This document shows, piece after piece, positions 24,201-36,808 of a stretch of DNA of 64,000 nucleotides (positions are counted from its first letter, which is position 1; each line of letters begins with the position of its first letter). The stretch lies in contig CAJNOL010000204.1 in the NCBI GenBank assembly GCA_905250125.1, positions 124,001 through 188,000 of the forward strand, in the 5' to 3' direction. This DNA is from Rotaria sordida (Eukaryota; Rotifera; Eurotatoria; Philodinida; Philodinidae). The notes under the pieces are model-generated. The model did not search any database. It was given only the letters and a program-made list of their open reading frames with translations, and was not told where the DNA came from. The position numbers were made by a program, and so were the translations under genes.

Positions 24201-24649
24201 TATAGTTGTGGAAATGAATTAACTTTTTGAACGGTCTCTTTTGCCATAAATGAAATTTTAAGTAATGTCGATGGAGTCGGAGAGCGTTGAAATCGAATCT
24301 TAAAAAAACTCTATATCGATTCGAATCATTAGCTAAAGAAAAAAAAACATTGAACCGTTCATGTAATAACTTGATTTTTTTCTTAAAACTATTGTCTAGA
24401 CAGTATCATTTTAATCCTTATGGCCTTTTTGTTGTCAATATTCTTTCAAAAGTATAGAACGGAAATATATATTGATACAAAGAATATTAAGACAAACGTT
24501 CATTGATGAATTGGGATAACGAGAAAAAGAAGACATTAAGTCAATTATGTACTTGATTAGTTTATTGAACAAAAGTAAAGCATTATATTTTAATTGTACA
24601 TATATATAGAGAGAGAGAGTTAACAAATATACAAGAAAAAAATCAGTGT
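24201..24649. other. Intergenic 3' flank of the DUF4139 gene
   Basis: AT-rich with a short GA dinucleotide tract near 24609-24620. No coding sequence recognised. Confidence 0.4.
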
Positions 24650-26023
24650 TTATTCAGTTTCAAATATAAATGTAAATTGTTGTTCATCATTTGAATTTAA
24701 TTGAAATGTTCCAATAATAGATGAACCATCAAGTTGAAGTAAATTATTTGTTGTATTTTCTTTTAATCTTAAATAAGTTTGTGAAGTAAATCTTAATCGA
24801 TATTCAATATTTATAGAACGTTGTTTATTATTAATTAAACTTAAATTAATTGTATATGTTGATAAAACAAAACGATTGCCATTTGGTTGATTAACTTTTC
24901 GACGTGAATTTAATTTTACATATTCAATATATCGTAAATCTGGATCTTGACCAAGATTAAATTCATTTGTTTCATTAGAAGCAAGATCAGGCCAATAAGT
25001 TTCACCAACTAATCGATCTGATTCACGTATAAATACTTGACCTCGTGGCAAAAATTTTTCTTCTACGCGAAGACGATATGCACGTTGAGCATTACCACGA
25101 TTATCCATCGAAGAAAAATATTTCTCTATTGAACCATATCGTTCAATATCAATTATTGGACGAAACATTGGAAGAATATAATTTGATCGAGGATCAAGAG
25201 TAAATGTTTCATTTATTGAAAATATGTATACCCCAATTAATTCTTCGGCATCAGAAATAGTTGGAGAACTATCACCGTTACCATTATTTTGTACTATTAC
25301 CACTTCTGATTGAACAAATCCATTGTCAACATTGGCAAGAGAAGCCGTTTCTTCACCACTATCACCATTGTTTGATGATGATGATTGAATATTAACATCT
25401 CCACTAATTAATTCTGCAGAATTAATCATTAATGATGAACTTCCATCATTTTGAATAACAGCATATGCTTGTAAAATAGAATCAGTATTATTACTTTCTA
25501 ATAGAAGATCATAACGTACTTTCCATTTAATATTATTTTGTAAATAACGTATATAAAGTTGTTCATTAGTACATGTTTCTAATACAAAATCAACTAAATA
25601 TTTACCGACAGGTGGAATAGATAAATATCGTATACGATCATTAGTTAGTGTATAAAATGTATTATCAATTAAATCATGTATTAAATTTCGTGTTTCATCA
25701 ATCATTATTCCTTCTGTATACGTATCATTATCAACATTACGCTTAATCATAAGTTTTTGACCATTTAATGATGTACGATTAAATGAAATTATTTGTGCAC
25801 GTACATTAACACATTTATTAACAAGTCGAATTGAATCTGATCGAATATTATACCATTCTTGTTGAGAAAATATTATAGGTAAATCATAGGGTGATATTGA
25901 TTGAGATATTTCAGCAATATTATTATATATTTGAATATGAATACCATTAATCATAGTATTTATTAATTGGATAATAATTATTTCAATAATGATAATTAAT
26001 CGAAAGAGAAATATTTTATTCAT
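24650..26023 (-). CDS. DUF4139-family protein with an N-terminal hydrophobic leader (intronless)
   Basis: 457 aa in one exon. Residues about 4-24 are strongly hydrophobic (IIIIEIIIIQL), a signal peptide or signal anchor. The body matches the DUF4139 / 'F37C4.5-like' pattern: a middle segment 'WKVRYDLLLE' followed by alternating beta-strands (LQAYAVIQNDGSSSLMINSA), an acidic/Asn/Ser-rich insert (about 208-255), then a conserved C-terminal region with RAYRLRVEEKFLPRGQVFI. Family members in animals and bacteria (MuiA-like) lack an agreed biochemical function. The N-terminal coiled-coil domain often paired with DUF4139 is absent. It is on the same strand as the membrane 5-phosphatase, with its start about 550 bp beyond that gene's stop codon. 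Confidence 0.65.
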   Translation of the reverse strand: MNKIFLFRLIIIIEIIIIQLINTMINGIHIQIYNNIAEISQSISPYDLPIIFSQQEWYNIRSDSIRLVNKCVNVRAQIISFNRTSLNGQKLMIKRNVDNDTYTEGIMIDETRNLIHDLIDNTFYTLTNDRIRYLSIPPVGKYLVDFVLETCTNEQLYIRYLQNNIKWKVRYDLLLESNNTDSILQAYAVIQNDGSSSLMINSAELISGDVNIQSSSSNNGDSGEETASLANVDNGFVQSEVVIVQNNGNGDSSPTISDAEELIGVYIFSINETFTLDPRSNYILPMFRPIIDIERYGSIEKYFSSMDNRGNAQRAYRLRVEEKFLPRGQVFIRESDRLVGETYWPDLASNETNEFNLGQDPDLRYIEYVKLNSRRKVNQPNGNRFVLSTYTINLSLINNKQRSINIEYRLRFTSQTYLRLKENTTNNLLQLDGSSIIGTFQLNSNDEQQFTFIFETE

Positions 26024-26570
26024 CTTTTTTTCTTAGATTAATAATAATTTGTTTAATGTAGATTTTTTATGTCTTTATATTCTTGTTATATGGATGTACA
26101 ATGTAAAAAAAAACACGAGATACTTTTCATGATTCTATGCATATATTCGTTAAGCCCTGGTAGATAGACGAAAACGTAAATGAATGTCACATACAGATAT
26201 AAGCTCAAGGATTTATTAGATTGATGAATAATTCATAGATTTTTAAACGCATTATTTGATCTTGATCGTCATTAATAAGCATGAAAAAATTTCGTTTTTT
26301 TTTTTATTGATAATGAGCTTATATATTTATATAAATATATGTCATGGTCAATATAAGTGATTTAGTAGACTTAGCTGTCTTGACAGGAATTCATCAAGAG
26401 AATGACAAAAAAATTAAGTACAAAAATTTAAACACTAATTACAATATAAATCATACAGCGATTAATAACAGTAAAAGTATTTAAATTAATTGATTCGTTA
26501 TGTTGATATAAAGAAATCGATATTTTTCTCAATTGAGGATAAGTTCAAAACAAACATATTGATTATAGTT
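26024..26570. other. Intergenic, between DUF4139 and 5-phosphatase genes
   Basis: AT-rich; it must hold the 3' UTR of the phosphatase and the promoter of the DUF4139 gene. Nothing else recognised. Confidence 0.4.
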
Positions 26571-28945
26571 TTAATTGTTTGTAACTGTATTTTCTGGATT
26601 CGATTGTGTACCAGAAAGATCTATTGATGATACTTGTTGAATATTGACTTTTCTTATGCGACGTTTAATTATAAAATGATAAATAGCAAGAACACTGAGT
26701 ATGCAGATAATTATAACTATAATCAATGTCAACAAAATTCTCTTCGATATTCGTCTGGTATCATTGTCTACTGAAGGAGTTCTGTTTGTGTTCTAAAAAT
26801 ATAAAATATAGAAGAGAAAAAAAAAACTCAAAAAAAAAAAGACATGTTAGTGTAACCTCTTTGAAGCTGAAATGTGGAACTCTCATGTATACTTTAATGT
26901 CAATCTACTAATACAAAATATTGAAAACCAAAAATGTCTCGCAGCCTATTGTTGTTTTCGAAAGATAATTAATCGCCAAAGAAACGATCCATCTTATTTA
27001 TTTCTGCATTTTGAACAGAAATTTTTTCTTCGATTTTTTACTAACCCTCTAGTTTTTGTTAATCTTGTTACTTTTCATTTTCATTGTCATATTCCATTTT
27101 TCTTAATTTGACATTATTATTATGCTAGCTACTGATTTAACTAGCAAATAAGCCTATTATATATTCATTACACCTACAACAGATCTCAATACATTATTCT
27201 ATATTTTCGATACGCTCAGAAAACTGATATTGATTATTTCCTAAAGATCTTTGACATCTTAAATATAAATTTTTATTTGGACAAAAATAAAAAACAAAAC
27301 TGCACTATTTAGAGCGTTTGCGAACGGATTTCAGCCATTCCAATTTCGAGGAAGGCTTTGAAATATTCTAGAATTCTCAGGAAAAAGAGTCTGATGCCTG
27401 TTATCCTCGGTGGCTAAGATCTGTAGTGAAGAGAAAGAAATCACAAAGCTTTGACTTAAAATTTACACTCGCTGTTTTCTTCGAAAATATATGTGAGTCC
27501 CACAAAAACAATAAATGATAATTACAGTTTCATTAGATGTTTTGTTATTTTTTGATCGTTGATGTAACATTATATCTGCAAACACTGGTCGATGATCGCT
27601 GAGTTTAATATTACTCATTGCTGAATATTGAAGAATTTCAAGATTATTCGAAAGTGTTGAAATAAGAATACGATCAGTATAGCTTGGACGACGAACTCTA
27701 TATATGGTCATATTTATGAGCGATTCAATATAAATTCTCTTTTGTTTTTGTTTTTTACTCTTTATCCTTTTCTGTTTGATATTCATCACTATTCAGTATA
27801 TATTTATATGTTGGTGGAAATGTAATAGGAGCTTCGAAAAAATTACTCAAACATTGTGCAGTAGATCCTGTATTATCATTTTGACGCATTTGTATTAACT
27901 ATAAGAAAAAAAATGAATTTTATTCATTTATAGGCAAGATAATTGTATTTAACTTCATCATTATCAAGTATTGTTTTGTACTCTTGTTTCTTGATTGCTT
28001 TGAGAATATTATCAACACTCAAAGTATTTAATGTACGCCAATTTTGATCGCCAAAAACAAACATATAATCATTTTTGATATTATTTGCTTGATATATTTG
28101 AAGAAATTTTGACCATAATTTACATCGTTCTTCTTTTTTTCCTTCTCCTGCTGGTAGATGCATATTAGCAAAGATTACATTTGTTAATTTATCTATTTGA
28201 ATACAACTAGCTATAACACCTTTATAACCTATAAATTTTTTATATAAGCAACACTACATATATATAAATGTATAAACAATAAACTAGCAAAAAAGAAATC
28301 TATTTACCAATGATATTTTCTAAAATTTTATCCTAAATATGCTGACGTCTTTTGTCATTTCTTTATATCAAAAGATTAGGAAAAAAAACATACCTGATAT
28401 ACTTTTAAAGTTAGTGTATTCATGCATTTTAAAAGTTTCACACGTTGAGATTTTACTATCATATTTGAAGCATATATATATAGCCATATTGGTTTTACAA
28501 TATCCGATCCGACATAATCAGAAATAATTTCTATATAATTTTCATTTTCAAGACAATTTTTCAATGTTTTATGGAATGTGTTCGATCCGATTATTTTTTT
28601 ACTTGCTTCTTGAAAACTATAGACAATGACTTTCTTTTTTTTTTTGTTTTACTATATTTTCAAAAGCTAATTATGTCCATACCCAAACACAATAAGATCA
28701 GCTTTAATACCATCAGAGACTGATGCAAATGCAAGCTGTTGGAATGTATTACAATCAGGTTCACTATTTCCAACATTCCAAGTAACGATACGAAATCTAT
28801 TGAATGTATGAATCGATTATGTAAAGTTATATATATATTTTTTTTTGTCAGTAAGGTACCGAAACGGAACAGTCTGTAAACAAACAAGTTGAGAATGAAA
28901 TAGAACTGGAATGATAATGATGAGAATTGAAAGGGTGTGTTTCAT
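26571..28945 (-). CDS. Predicted type I membrane protein with an inositol polyphosphate 5-phosphatase ectodomain
   Basis: Eight exons: 28945-28860, 28796-28683, 28616-28394, 28332-28308, 28228-27954, 27898-27759, 27697-27526 and 26792-26571. All phases agree; 418 aa. Residues 1-23 are a signal peptide (MKHTLSILIIIIPVLFHS). The catalytic fold follows with every 5-phosphatase motif: TWNVG (34-38), GFQE (67-70), NMHLPAG (171-177), GDQNWR (209-214), PITFPPTYKY (265-274), RRPSYTDRIL (290-299) and SDHRPV (321-326). The last exon adds a Ser/Thr/Asn linker, a transmembrane helix (about 364-387), a basic stop-transfer stretch and a 30-residue tail. Known animal 5-phosphatases act on cytosolic phosphoinositides; this layout puts the active site outside the cell or in the lumen. 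The weak point is the 733 bp intron before the membrane exon. A longer start at 29020 would spoil the signal peptide. Confidence 0.8.
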
Positions 28946-30248
28946 GAAACATAAACAGTAAACGAAAGAAAAAAATTCTAGGCGCTTTCTTAAGTTCATA
29001 TTAGATAAATAATATTCCATTGCTATTTTCGATTGTTTTTCATATGATTAAATCATTTTTTTAATTATATTCAAATCAAATAGTTAATGAAAAATTAGTG
29101 GTATTGTTTTAAAAAAAAATTTTGCCAGAGAGAATTGTTTGAATGATCAAATATCATAAATAAAAATTATAAACACATTGTTTAGAAAGATTTCATCATT
29201 TGATCAAAGACATTTGTCTATTCTTTCAAAGTTTGATAATTTGTTGTATTCGAATCAATTTCATCTTGAATCAGTAAATTTCTTATGCTATTCTGAAAAA
29301 ACATAATACCTCTTTCCACCTCTCCACAGACTAGAAGGATAATTTAAAAGTTATAATTTTCGGACATAATAGAAACCCATTGTGCCCAACCTGTACGCAA
29401 AACAAAACAATTAGCTCATTATTTCTCACTAGTGCTTAATTTCTTTTGTGTTGTATGTTTTCTAGTAACGGACAAATCAATTTCTTTCATGTCCTGAACA
29501 GTACCCATACATACTTACCACTGACAGATGAACACTAATCGGTTCAAATTACGTGAATGTTTGTTGGATTCAATAATAAAAACTAGTGTGAGATAATACA
29601 ATATCGATTTTTATAATACTCATAAAATTTGAACTATCCATCTCTTAGAAATAAGAGACTTATTTCGTAATCAGATGCTTATTTTATATTTCTGTTAAAA
29701 TATGTCTCTTTTCACTTCTGACTTGTGTACAAGCTTTTAACATGAACTCGTTCAGCAAAATTGGATCGATACGTGTCTAATAAGAGTTTCTTTCTAGCTT
29801 CTCCAAAGCCCGACCATTTCTTAGCTAAAATATTGTACGTTGAAGACTTCAAGACTTGCAAGATAAACAAAGCATAACTATAATACAAAACAAGTTGGTC
29901 GCAATAGAAAGCACACCTTCAAACTTTTGACTTGTAAAACAAATTAGAAGCTCAATGAGCTTCCACTCTGTGGTGGGAGGGGGAGGAGTTAATATATGTA
30001 AGATGCAAATCATCTTATATGACTCTCTTTTTTTCTTATCTGCTTATTTATTTTTTATTATTATGAAAAATATGCTACGTAATTAAGTATTATCACGGTG
30101 ATAAAAATGCGTCATAGTCTTACAACATTTTTAAAAAAGATAGTGTAATAACTGATAAGTTCAACAAACACACACATTAGCTCCCTTATAAAAGATATAT
30201 GAGTGTAGCTACAGAAGATAATTTTGTACTAGAAGATTTTTATAACTA
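28946..30248. other. Intergenic, no gene recognised
   Basis: A divergent promoter region between the membrane phosphatase (minus) and the Cys-rich secreted protein (plus). It contains a G-rich patch at 29974-29989. No ORF of interest. Confidence 0.4.
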
Positions 30249-32292
30249 ATGGCTTGTTCGATATTTTATTTATTTCTTGTATCAGTCAGTTGTTTATCAA
30301 TTCAAATAAGTCAGAGTGCAACTTCCTGTAGTCGTGGTTATTATTTGGATAGTGGCAATTGTTATCCTTGTGAACCAGGTACATATTGCCCCGATGGATA
30401 TCGACGATTACCATGTAATCCAGGTGAATATCAAGATTCATTCACATCATCATCCTGTTCAAGTTGTCGAAATGGATACTTTACGACGAAATCAGGTTCA
30501 ATTATGTGTAATGTATGTCCAATAGGATCTATGTGTCCAAATAGTGATAGAGATCCTATCAGTTGTCCAGCAGGAACTTATCAAGATAGTTATGGTGCGG
30601 TAAACTGTAGAGATTGTTCACAAGGTATGAAAAGAAAATTTATTTGATTCATTATTTTTGTATTTGGCTTTTCTTAATAATGGATATTATTAGGTTATTT
30701 CTCAACAACATCAAATTCACATCAATGCCAAATCTGCCCAAAGGTAAAATGAAAAGTTTCTTTTTTTTTAAATAGAACATTGTAAAGACGTTTTGTTCAT
30801 GTTTGCATAGGGTCATGAATGTCCTCGTCCGGATCAATCTCCATTAGCCTGTCGACCAGGTTAGTTAGACTATAATCCCATTTGATGAAAGTTCACAAAT
30901 TCGTATAAAGAAATTTGAATTATTCTAATAGATATATAAAGCAAACCCCAAATTATATGATGAGATATCTAGCTGTTAGATGATACGCAATTTATGAGCA
31001 ATTCTTAGTATTGATATTGATTTTTGAGTAGTATTTAACTTTGACATAATATGAATCGATCATCTGATATCACTGGAAAATATCTCATTCTATAGGCAAT
31101 AATTTATTTTCTATTTCTGAATTGTAAATGATTCACTGAAGTAAAGAGAGTTCTAGTAGAATGATCTAAATGTCTATTAAGGTACATATTCATATAATTA
31201 TGGTGCTTATTCATGTTCTCAATGTTCAACGGGATGGTACACCACTAAGAGTGGCGCCGTATTATGTGATATTTGTCCTGAAGTAAGTGCAATAAACATT
31301 GATTTGAAATTGAAGAAAATAGATGGATTACGATCTCTTTTGATTTAAAATAGGGAAATGAATGTCCACGAACTGATCAACCACCCTCTATGTGTCGACC
31401 AGGTACATATTCTCCATATCCAGGATCAACATGTAATTCATGCCCATCGAATACCTATGCAACTAGTTATGGGCAAGTGTCTTGTAACCCATGCCCTCAG
31501 GGCTATGAGTGTACACAAAATGATCAAGAACCACGAGCTTGTGCCCGTGGATTTTATCGAGATGGATCAATGAATTCTTGTCAACGATGTTCATCTGGTA
31601 TGTGGACTAAAAATACGACATCCGTTCGCTGTGAAACTTGTCCTGTGAGTTTTGAATGTCCTACTGCTGATAGTTCGCCAGAGCCTTGTCGTATTGGTAC
31701 CTATTCATCAAGTATTAATACCGTTGCATGTACACAATGCGATTCAGGATTTTATACGCTGGAGATAGGATCCATTCAATGCGAAATATGTCCAAGAGGT
31801 TACTATTGTCCACAACCTGATACAGCACCATTAGCTTGTTCCAATGGAAATTATAGTGACTACAAACAAACTCAATGCAGTCAATGTTCTTCTGGTTACT
31901 ACTCTTTAACGCCGAAAGCTGCTGATTGTATTATATGTCCTCGAGGATTTGCATGTGCAGATCCGAGTTCATCACCTCAAGCTTGTTCTAAAGGTACTAG
32001 TGCAAACTACGGAGCAACTTCTTGTGCAACATGCTCTCAAGGATACTACTCGGTTCATAATACTTCAGCTATTTGTACCCCGTGTGCACCTGGATACTTT
32101 TGTGATGATTCAACACAATGTCCACAGCAATGTCCAGCAGGTAGTTATTCATCAGCAGCTCAAACAACATGCTATCAATGTTCATCTTCATGTTCATCAA
32201 CTCCTGGTGTTTTTGATTGTTCGACATGTATAACAGCGAAACCAACCGGATGCCAACAATTAGAAATTTCAGTTGACATACATAAACATTAA
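30249..32292 (+). CDS. Secreted cysteine-rich repeat protein (ephrin-receptor-like / GCC2-GCC3 repeats)
   Basis: Five exons: 30249-30624, 30694-30743, 30811-30859, 31182-31282 and 31354-32292, giving 504 aa. Residues 1-23 form a signal peptide. The rest is about ten copies of a roughly 45-residue Cys-rich unit of the form 'C.PGTY....... C..C..G.Y......C..CP.G..CP....P..C'. This is the GCC2/GCC3 or ephrin-receptor-like Cys repeat found in many secreted and surface proteins of invertebrates. No transmembrane segment or GPI signal is seen at the C-terminus (TGCQQLEISVDIHKH). It is probably an extracellular structural or adhesive protein. Exon borders tend to fall inside repeats at the 'RPG' turn, which eases exon shuffling. 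Confidence 0.85.
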
Positions 32293-32948
32293 ATTTTGTC
32301 AAAAAGATTATGTTAAAGTTTTATTTATTTATTTGTTTATTTATTCTTTTTGATACATTCGATTTCGAGAATTGGTAACGAATATTTCATTTTATCTAAA
32401 TTAATACAATGCTTTTCGATGATAAATAAATGAAGAGGAGAATGTTTATCTACTTCATTCGTTGATCAGTTGTGAAAAAAGAAAAAATTTTTTCCTTCAC
32501 TTTAGATACTACAGAAGAATAAAAAAAGGGATGAAATCCGATAGCTAAAATATTCATACAAAGATTTTGATTCAATCAAACTCAGCATCTATGTTCTTTT
32601 TCGTTCAATAAATATCACCTTTCAAGATACTTCAATTACACATTGGATCCTTTCTTTTTTACTAATATATAAAATAAAACACAGGGTGGAAAATCAAAGA
32701 TGATTAATAATTATAAAGCTCTGCTAATCTTTTCTTTGTTACGAAACATCGGCCAAGAAAAAACAATTATTTAGTTTTGAAAAGAAAAAAAAACATTTCT
32801 TCTACAAAAAAAATTTCATATAATGCCGTCATTATTCTATAAAGATTATGAGAAACTATATCAGCTGACATACCAAGATACGAATCATTACTATTTATGT
32901 ACTTTGCAGCTGTAGAAATGAATCAGATTCTTCGTACACAAAACTATT
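32293..32948. other. Intergenic between two secreted/surface protein genes
   Basis: AT-rich 3' UTR and promoter DNA. Nothing else recognised. Confidence 0.4.
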
Positions 32949-33794
32949 ATGTGTAAGATGGTGCTAATATCTATTTTTCTCATTATCATTATATATCTAC
33001 ATCCAATTTCTGCCGTTAAGTGTCCATCATGTATTGATATTTGTATTAATACAACCAGCACTTCTCTTTCTATTAATGAATCTTATTGCGACCTAATAAT
33101 TGAATCAGCTGCCGTATGCAAAAGTGAATTATATGTTGAATTGATTGATACATATCCAGCTGTTATTAACTATATAACTGCACCATCAAATGCTCTCATT
33201 ACTGGCAATGCTGATAGTGTATTAGTTACAACTATAAACATACCATTAGATATTGGAAATCCTTATGGATCATTTATCTATGATTGTTACGATGAAGATC
33301 TATGTAATAATAAAATAGTACAGAAACAATATGAAGAATTACATGTAGTGAATTATACTGAATTGACAATTAAATTGACTGAACTTCTTTATAATAATCA
33401 AAGCATTTCAAAACGACAACCAATTGAATGTTACAATCGAAATAATCAGATAGAACAGTGTTCTATCAATAGAAATTGTCAAGCAACATTAATTATTGAA
33501 CAAGGACGATCCGATTTACTTATTACAACTTCTATTTCTGATCGACGGCCAGGTTCTTTAGTTGGTCTTCGTTTGCGTTCAAAATCTGTCGGTAATGATT
33601 ATAAAAAAATAACTATAAGTTATACTTGTAATAAAAATAGATGCAATGATCCAGTTATAGTTCGTCAAATTCGTCAAATTTTCTTTGACATTGGTTTTAT
33701 TAATTCAAAAGCTAATAGTTTGAAGTTTCTATCAATCATTCTCTTCATTACTTGTCTTATTATAAATATTTGTACTCGTTTCATGTCATATTAA
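32949..33794 (+). CDS. Ly6/uPAR-like (three-finger) GPI-anchored surface protein, two domains
   Basis: 281 aa, single exon. The N-terminus is a signal peptide (MVLISIFLIIIIYLHPISA; Met4 may be the true start). There are two Cys-rich halves. The first opens KCPSCIDIC and closes DCYDEDLCNN; the second opens IECYNRNNQIEQC and closes YTCNKNRCND. The closing 'C....CN' is the hallmark of the Ly6/uPAR three-finger fold. Several N-glycosylation sites (NTT, NES, NYT, NQS) lie between. The C-terminus is a hydrophobic run (FLSIILFITCLIINIC) with almost no tail, fitting a GPI-attachment signal. Role unknown; such proteins act in adhesion or receptor modulation. It lies on the same strand as the secreted Cys-repeat gene. 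Confidence 0.75.
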   Translation: MCKMVLISIFLIIIIYLHPISAVKCPSCIDICINTTSTSLSINESYCDLIIESAAVCKSELYVELIDTYPAVINYITAPSNALITGNADSVLVTTINIPLDIGNPYGSFIYDCYDEDLCNNKIVQKQYEELHVVNYTELTIKLTELLYNNQSISKRQPIECYNRNNQIEQCSINRNCQATLIIEQGRSDLLITTSISDRRPGSLVGLRLRSKSVGNDYKKITISYTCNKNRCNDPVIVRQIRQIFFDIGFINSKANSLKFLSIILFITCLIINICTRFMSY

Positions 33795-36700
33795 TAATAT
33801 TTTATTTGATTGTAATATATTCTGTTTTTTTTTGTTGGTTTTGAATTTTATTCAATGACTGATGAATATGAAAAAAAAACGATCTTTTTTTTTCTCACTT
33901 TAAGGTTATTCATATCTCTGATAGAATTTTTCATATTCAACAATGAAATATAATCATCAATAATCAAGAAAAGAGTTATGTATAATAAAATAGAAAAATG
34001 TGTTTCGTTTATTAACATTTCTCGATGAAATTTATTTCATGAAAAACTATCACAACTGCATTACTCTTATAAAGCTGTCTTTTAGTTGCACAATTTATGT
34101 ATACAAAGCTCAATTTCTATTTTGTATAATTTAAGTACTTGTTTACCTGTCGTTCGATAATATGTTGCTCCTGGCAGATCAAGACTTGTAAGATTTAGTT
34201 TAATGCATACCATATACTATCTTTCTTTAATAACACATGCTCTCTTTTGAAGTTGGTCACTATTATTATTTTAAGTAAACGCAAACGCATCTATAGTAAA
34301 AAAAAAACTGCAGATCTACATGTCTATGTTAGAAAGTATTTAAAAAGTTTCTCCGCAAGATTGAAATATGAAACATGATGAAGTTGCTGGCAGTATAGCA
34401 AAAGGGATTAATCAATATATGTTTCGATTTATGAATTCCTACCTACTGTTAATGCAAGATATTAATCGCAATATATTTTAGTGAATATGAAAGAAAAGTA
34501 AAGAACAACTATCATAATAATCTGATAATGGATTTTGATCTCGTGGTTATGTCTGTCACATCTGTGGAGAAGTTCAAATTTCTACCCCTATATTTCAATA
34601 TTTCTTTGAGATTGTGTTTCACAAAGCTGATTGTTTTTTTTTGACAACTTCCTTCTTTTCTTTCATCAAAAAATTGACATATCAAATTTTTCTTGTTTTC
34701 TTCTTCTTTTCTGATGAAGGTATTCATCGAGTATTCGTGGATTTTGGATACCTATGCTAAAATCTGAGTATGACAATGGATTACTCGCCGTGTAATACTG
34801 AATGTTGCTTGAGTACTCTTATACAATTTTTTTGTGTACTCAAATGGTTTATGTAAAATACTCATAAGCTCATAATGAAAGTTTCAGAAAACAATGAATA
34901 TGAGAACTACACCTATCATTTTACCTTTTACATTCTTCTTAAAAAACAATACAGCTAGAGAAATTTTCATCTATAGAGAAGAAAGTGAAATATTTCTTTA
35001 TTTTTATATAATAAAAATAATATTTTATTTATTTGTTTAAAAGATCACAGTGAAGACTAAAATTTTAATAAACAAGGAAATTTATTTTTAAGAAAATATG
35101 CAACAGGTAAGGAATTCTACAACTGCATAATTACTAATTTTTTATCATGAATAATCATTTCTGCCCTAATTTTAAAGCTTTATTGTTTTCATCGATTTTT
35201 TAAAAAGGAAATAAAATCTTATTTTTATGATATCAACATAAAGAAATATCTACCTTTCGTCAATTAACAATGAAGATTTGTTTGTCTCTATCTCATAAAG
35301 TAAAAGCACACTAGAATACAGGTTGAGTACAGTAAAATATAGGGCAAGAAAAATGAAAACAAATTATTCTGTGAAGCAGCAAAGTCTGATTACAGACCAA
35401 CATGCAATGTTGATTACTACCAGATATATTCATGGGGACATTGGCGCTGCTACGATGGCATCAGCAGCATGATAGGTTTAGATTGTAGTTGCATTGCAGC
35501 AGCAGCAGATTTACAGCTGCGACGGATATCTATGATTACTATACAAAAATAGATCATATAGACATTTCTAAACCTTTAACTATCTATAATCATTTAGTAG
35601 TTTTTATTAAAAAAAACATAAAACATAAAATTATTTGTCTATAGTATTATCCAGATGTCTTCATGAATTCAAATCGCAATCGATTTGTAGCACGAGTTGT
35701 TAGTTTCTTTTGTTTCATTGCATTCTACAGTTAATCTGAAAAGCTGTATTTTAATACAGAACTTTTTATCTAAATTTAGAAAATAAAATTTGAACGAATT
35801 TCTATTAACACTTCCTGAACATAGATTCAATCTTATCCAACAAGTTAACAGTTTAAAATGAAAAGACATTTTCTTTTTTTTTCTTTAAGTTACCGTTCAA
35901 CAAAATCTTATAAATGACTCATCAACAAAGAATAGAGAATAAACTAGTAGATAAGTCGTTGAAATAGTTTCTTTCTGTTATTTATTATATTTATATCATT
36001 TTTCTTTATTACATAACTTCAATCTGTCATGTATGTAGACAAGTGCATAAATGTTTTGCTAAATATTCTGAAAAATAACGAAAATGAGTACTACATTGAG
36101 TATTCACATCATTGCCTATGAGTAAATCTATAGAAAAAAACTCGTATGAATACACGAGCAGTATTCATATACATGAAATTGTTCGAACATTCGCACGAGT
36201 ACTTGGAATACTCATACTGACAAGTTGTGTTCGTATGATGAGTATTTTCACTAGAATTTCTTAATAAAGGATTCTTATATGTAAGAATAATGTATTACGT
36301 TCACATCATCTAACTCTGTTGAATCCAAATTAGACTCTATAGTTTTAGTTAATTAGCTTATCCATCCACATTTGTCTCAAATGATAACTCAAGTGTTTAA
36401 TTTCATTCTAGTCTTCAATTCACTTGTAATAACTTTCTTTAACATGATCATATTATTAACATTATAATCCTAGTAGAATCATTTTATTTTTAAATTTCTT
36501 CAGTACAGTATTGCGCATTTACATGAGACATTAGTTTTGTATTACTCCATCATTAGTGTGCAGTTGTTTTCAAGTAAAACAAGAACGAAGAGTAGTTTTG
36601 CCTATGAATAAAATGTATGTAATCACTTTTTTTATCTTTCCTATTCAGTACAGTTTATGGCTTGATCAGGTAAAAAAAAAGCAGAATTTGTCTTCCGATA

Positions 36701-36808
36701 CATATTTTTGCATATATATCGATGTCATGTAATTTAAATGACTATTTACGATTGGCGACCAATATATGCGCATATTGACATCAATCAACAAAGTAGCACA
36801 ATAGCACC
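33795..36808. other. Gene-poor stretch, 3 kb
   Basis: No gene seen. Two zones (about 34735-34880 and 36085-36250) are rich in 'gagtattc / gagtact' and their complements, suggesting scattered copies or halves of one degenerate element. A CAG-rich patch lies at 35452-35525. Open frames are short and not protein-like. Confidence 0.35.

Noticed and set aside
28817-29020. Longer N-terminus for the membrane 5-phosphatase
   Set aside because: It would add 25 residues ahead of a textbook signal peptide; the internal Met at 28945 fits better.
29974-29989. G-rich run that could be a telomere-like or G-quadruplex tract
   Set aside because: Too short and irregular; no tandem telomeric repeat follows.
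31949-32302. Open frames overlapping the Cys-repeat gene in other frames and on the other strand
   Set aside because: They are shadows of the repetitive Cys codons and have no independent features.
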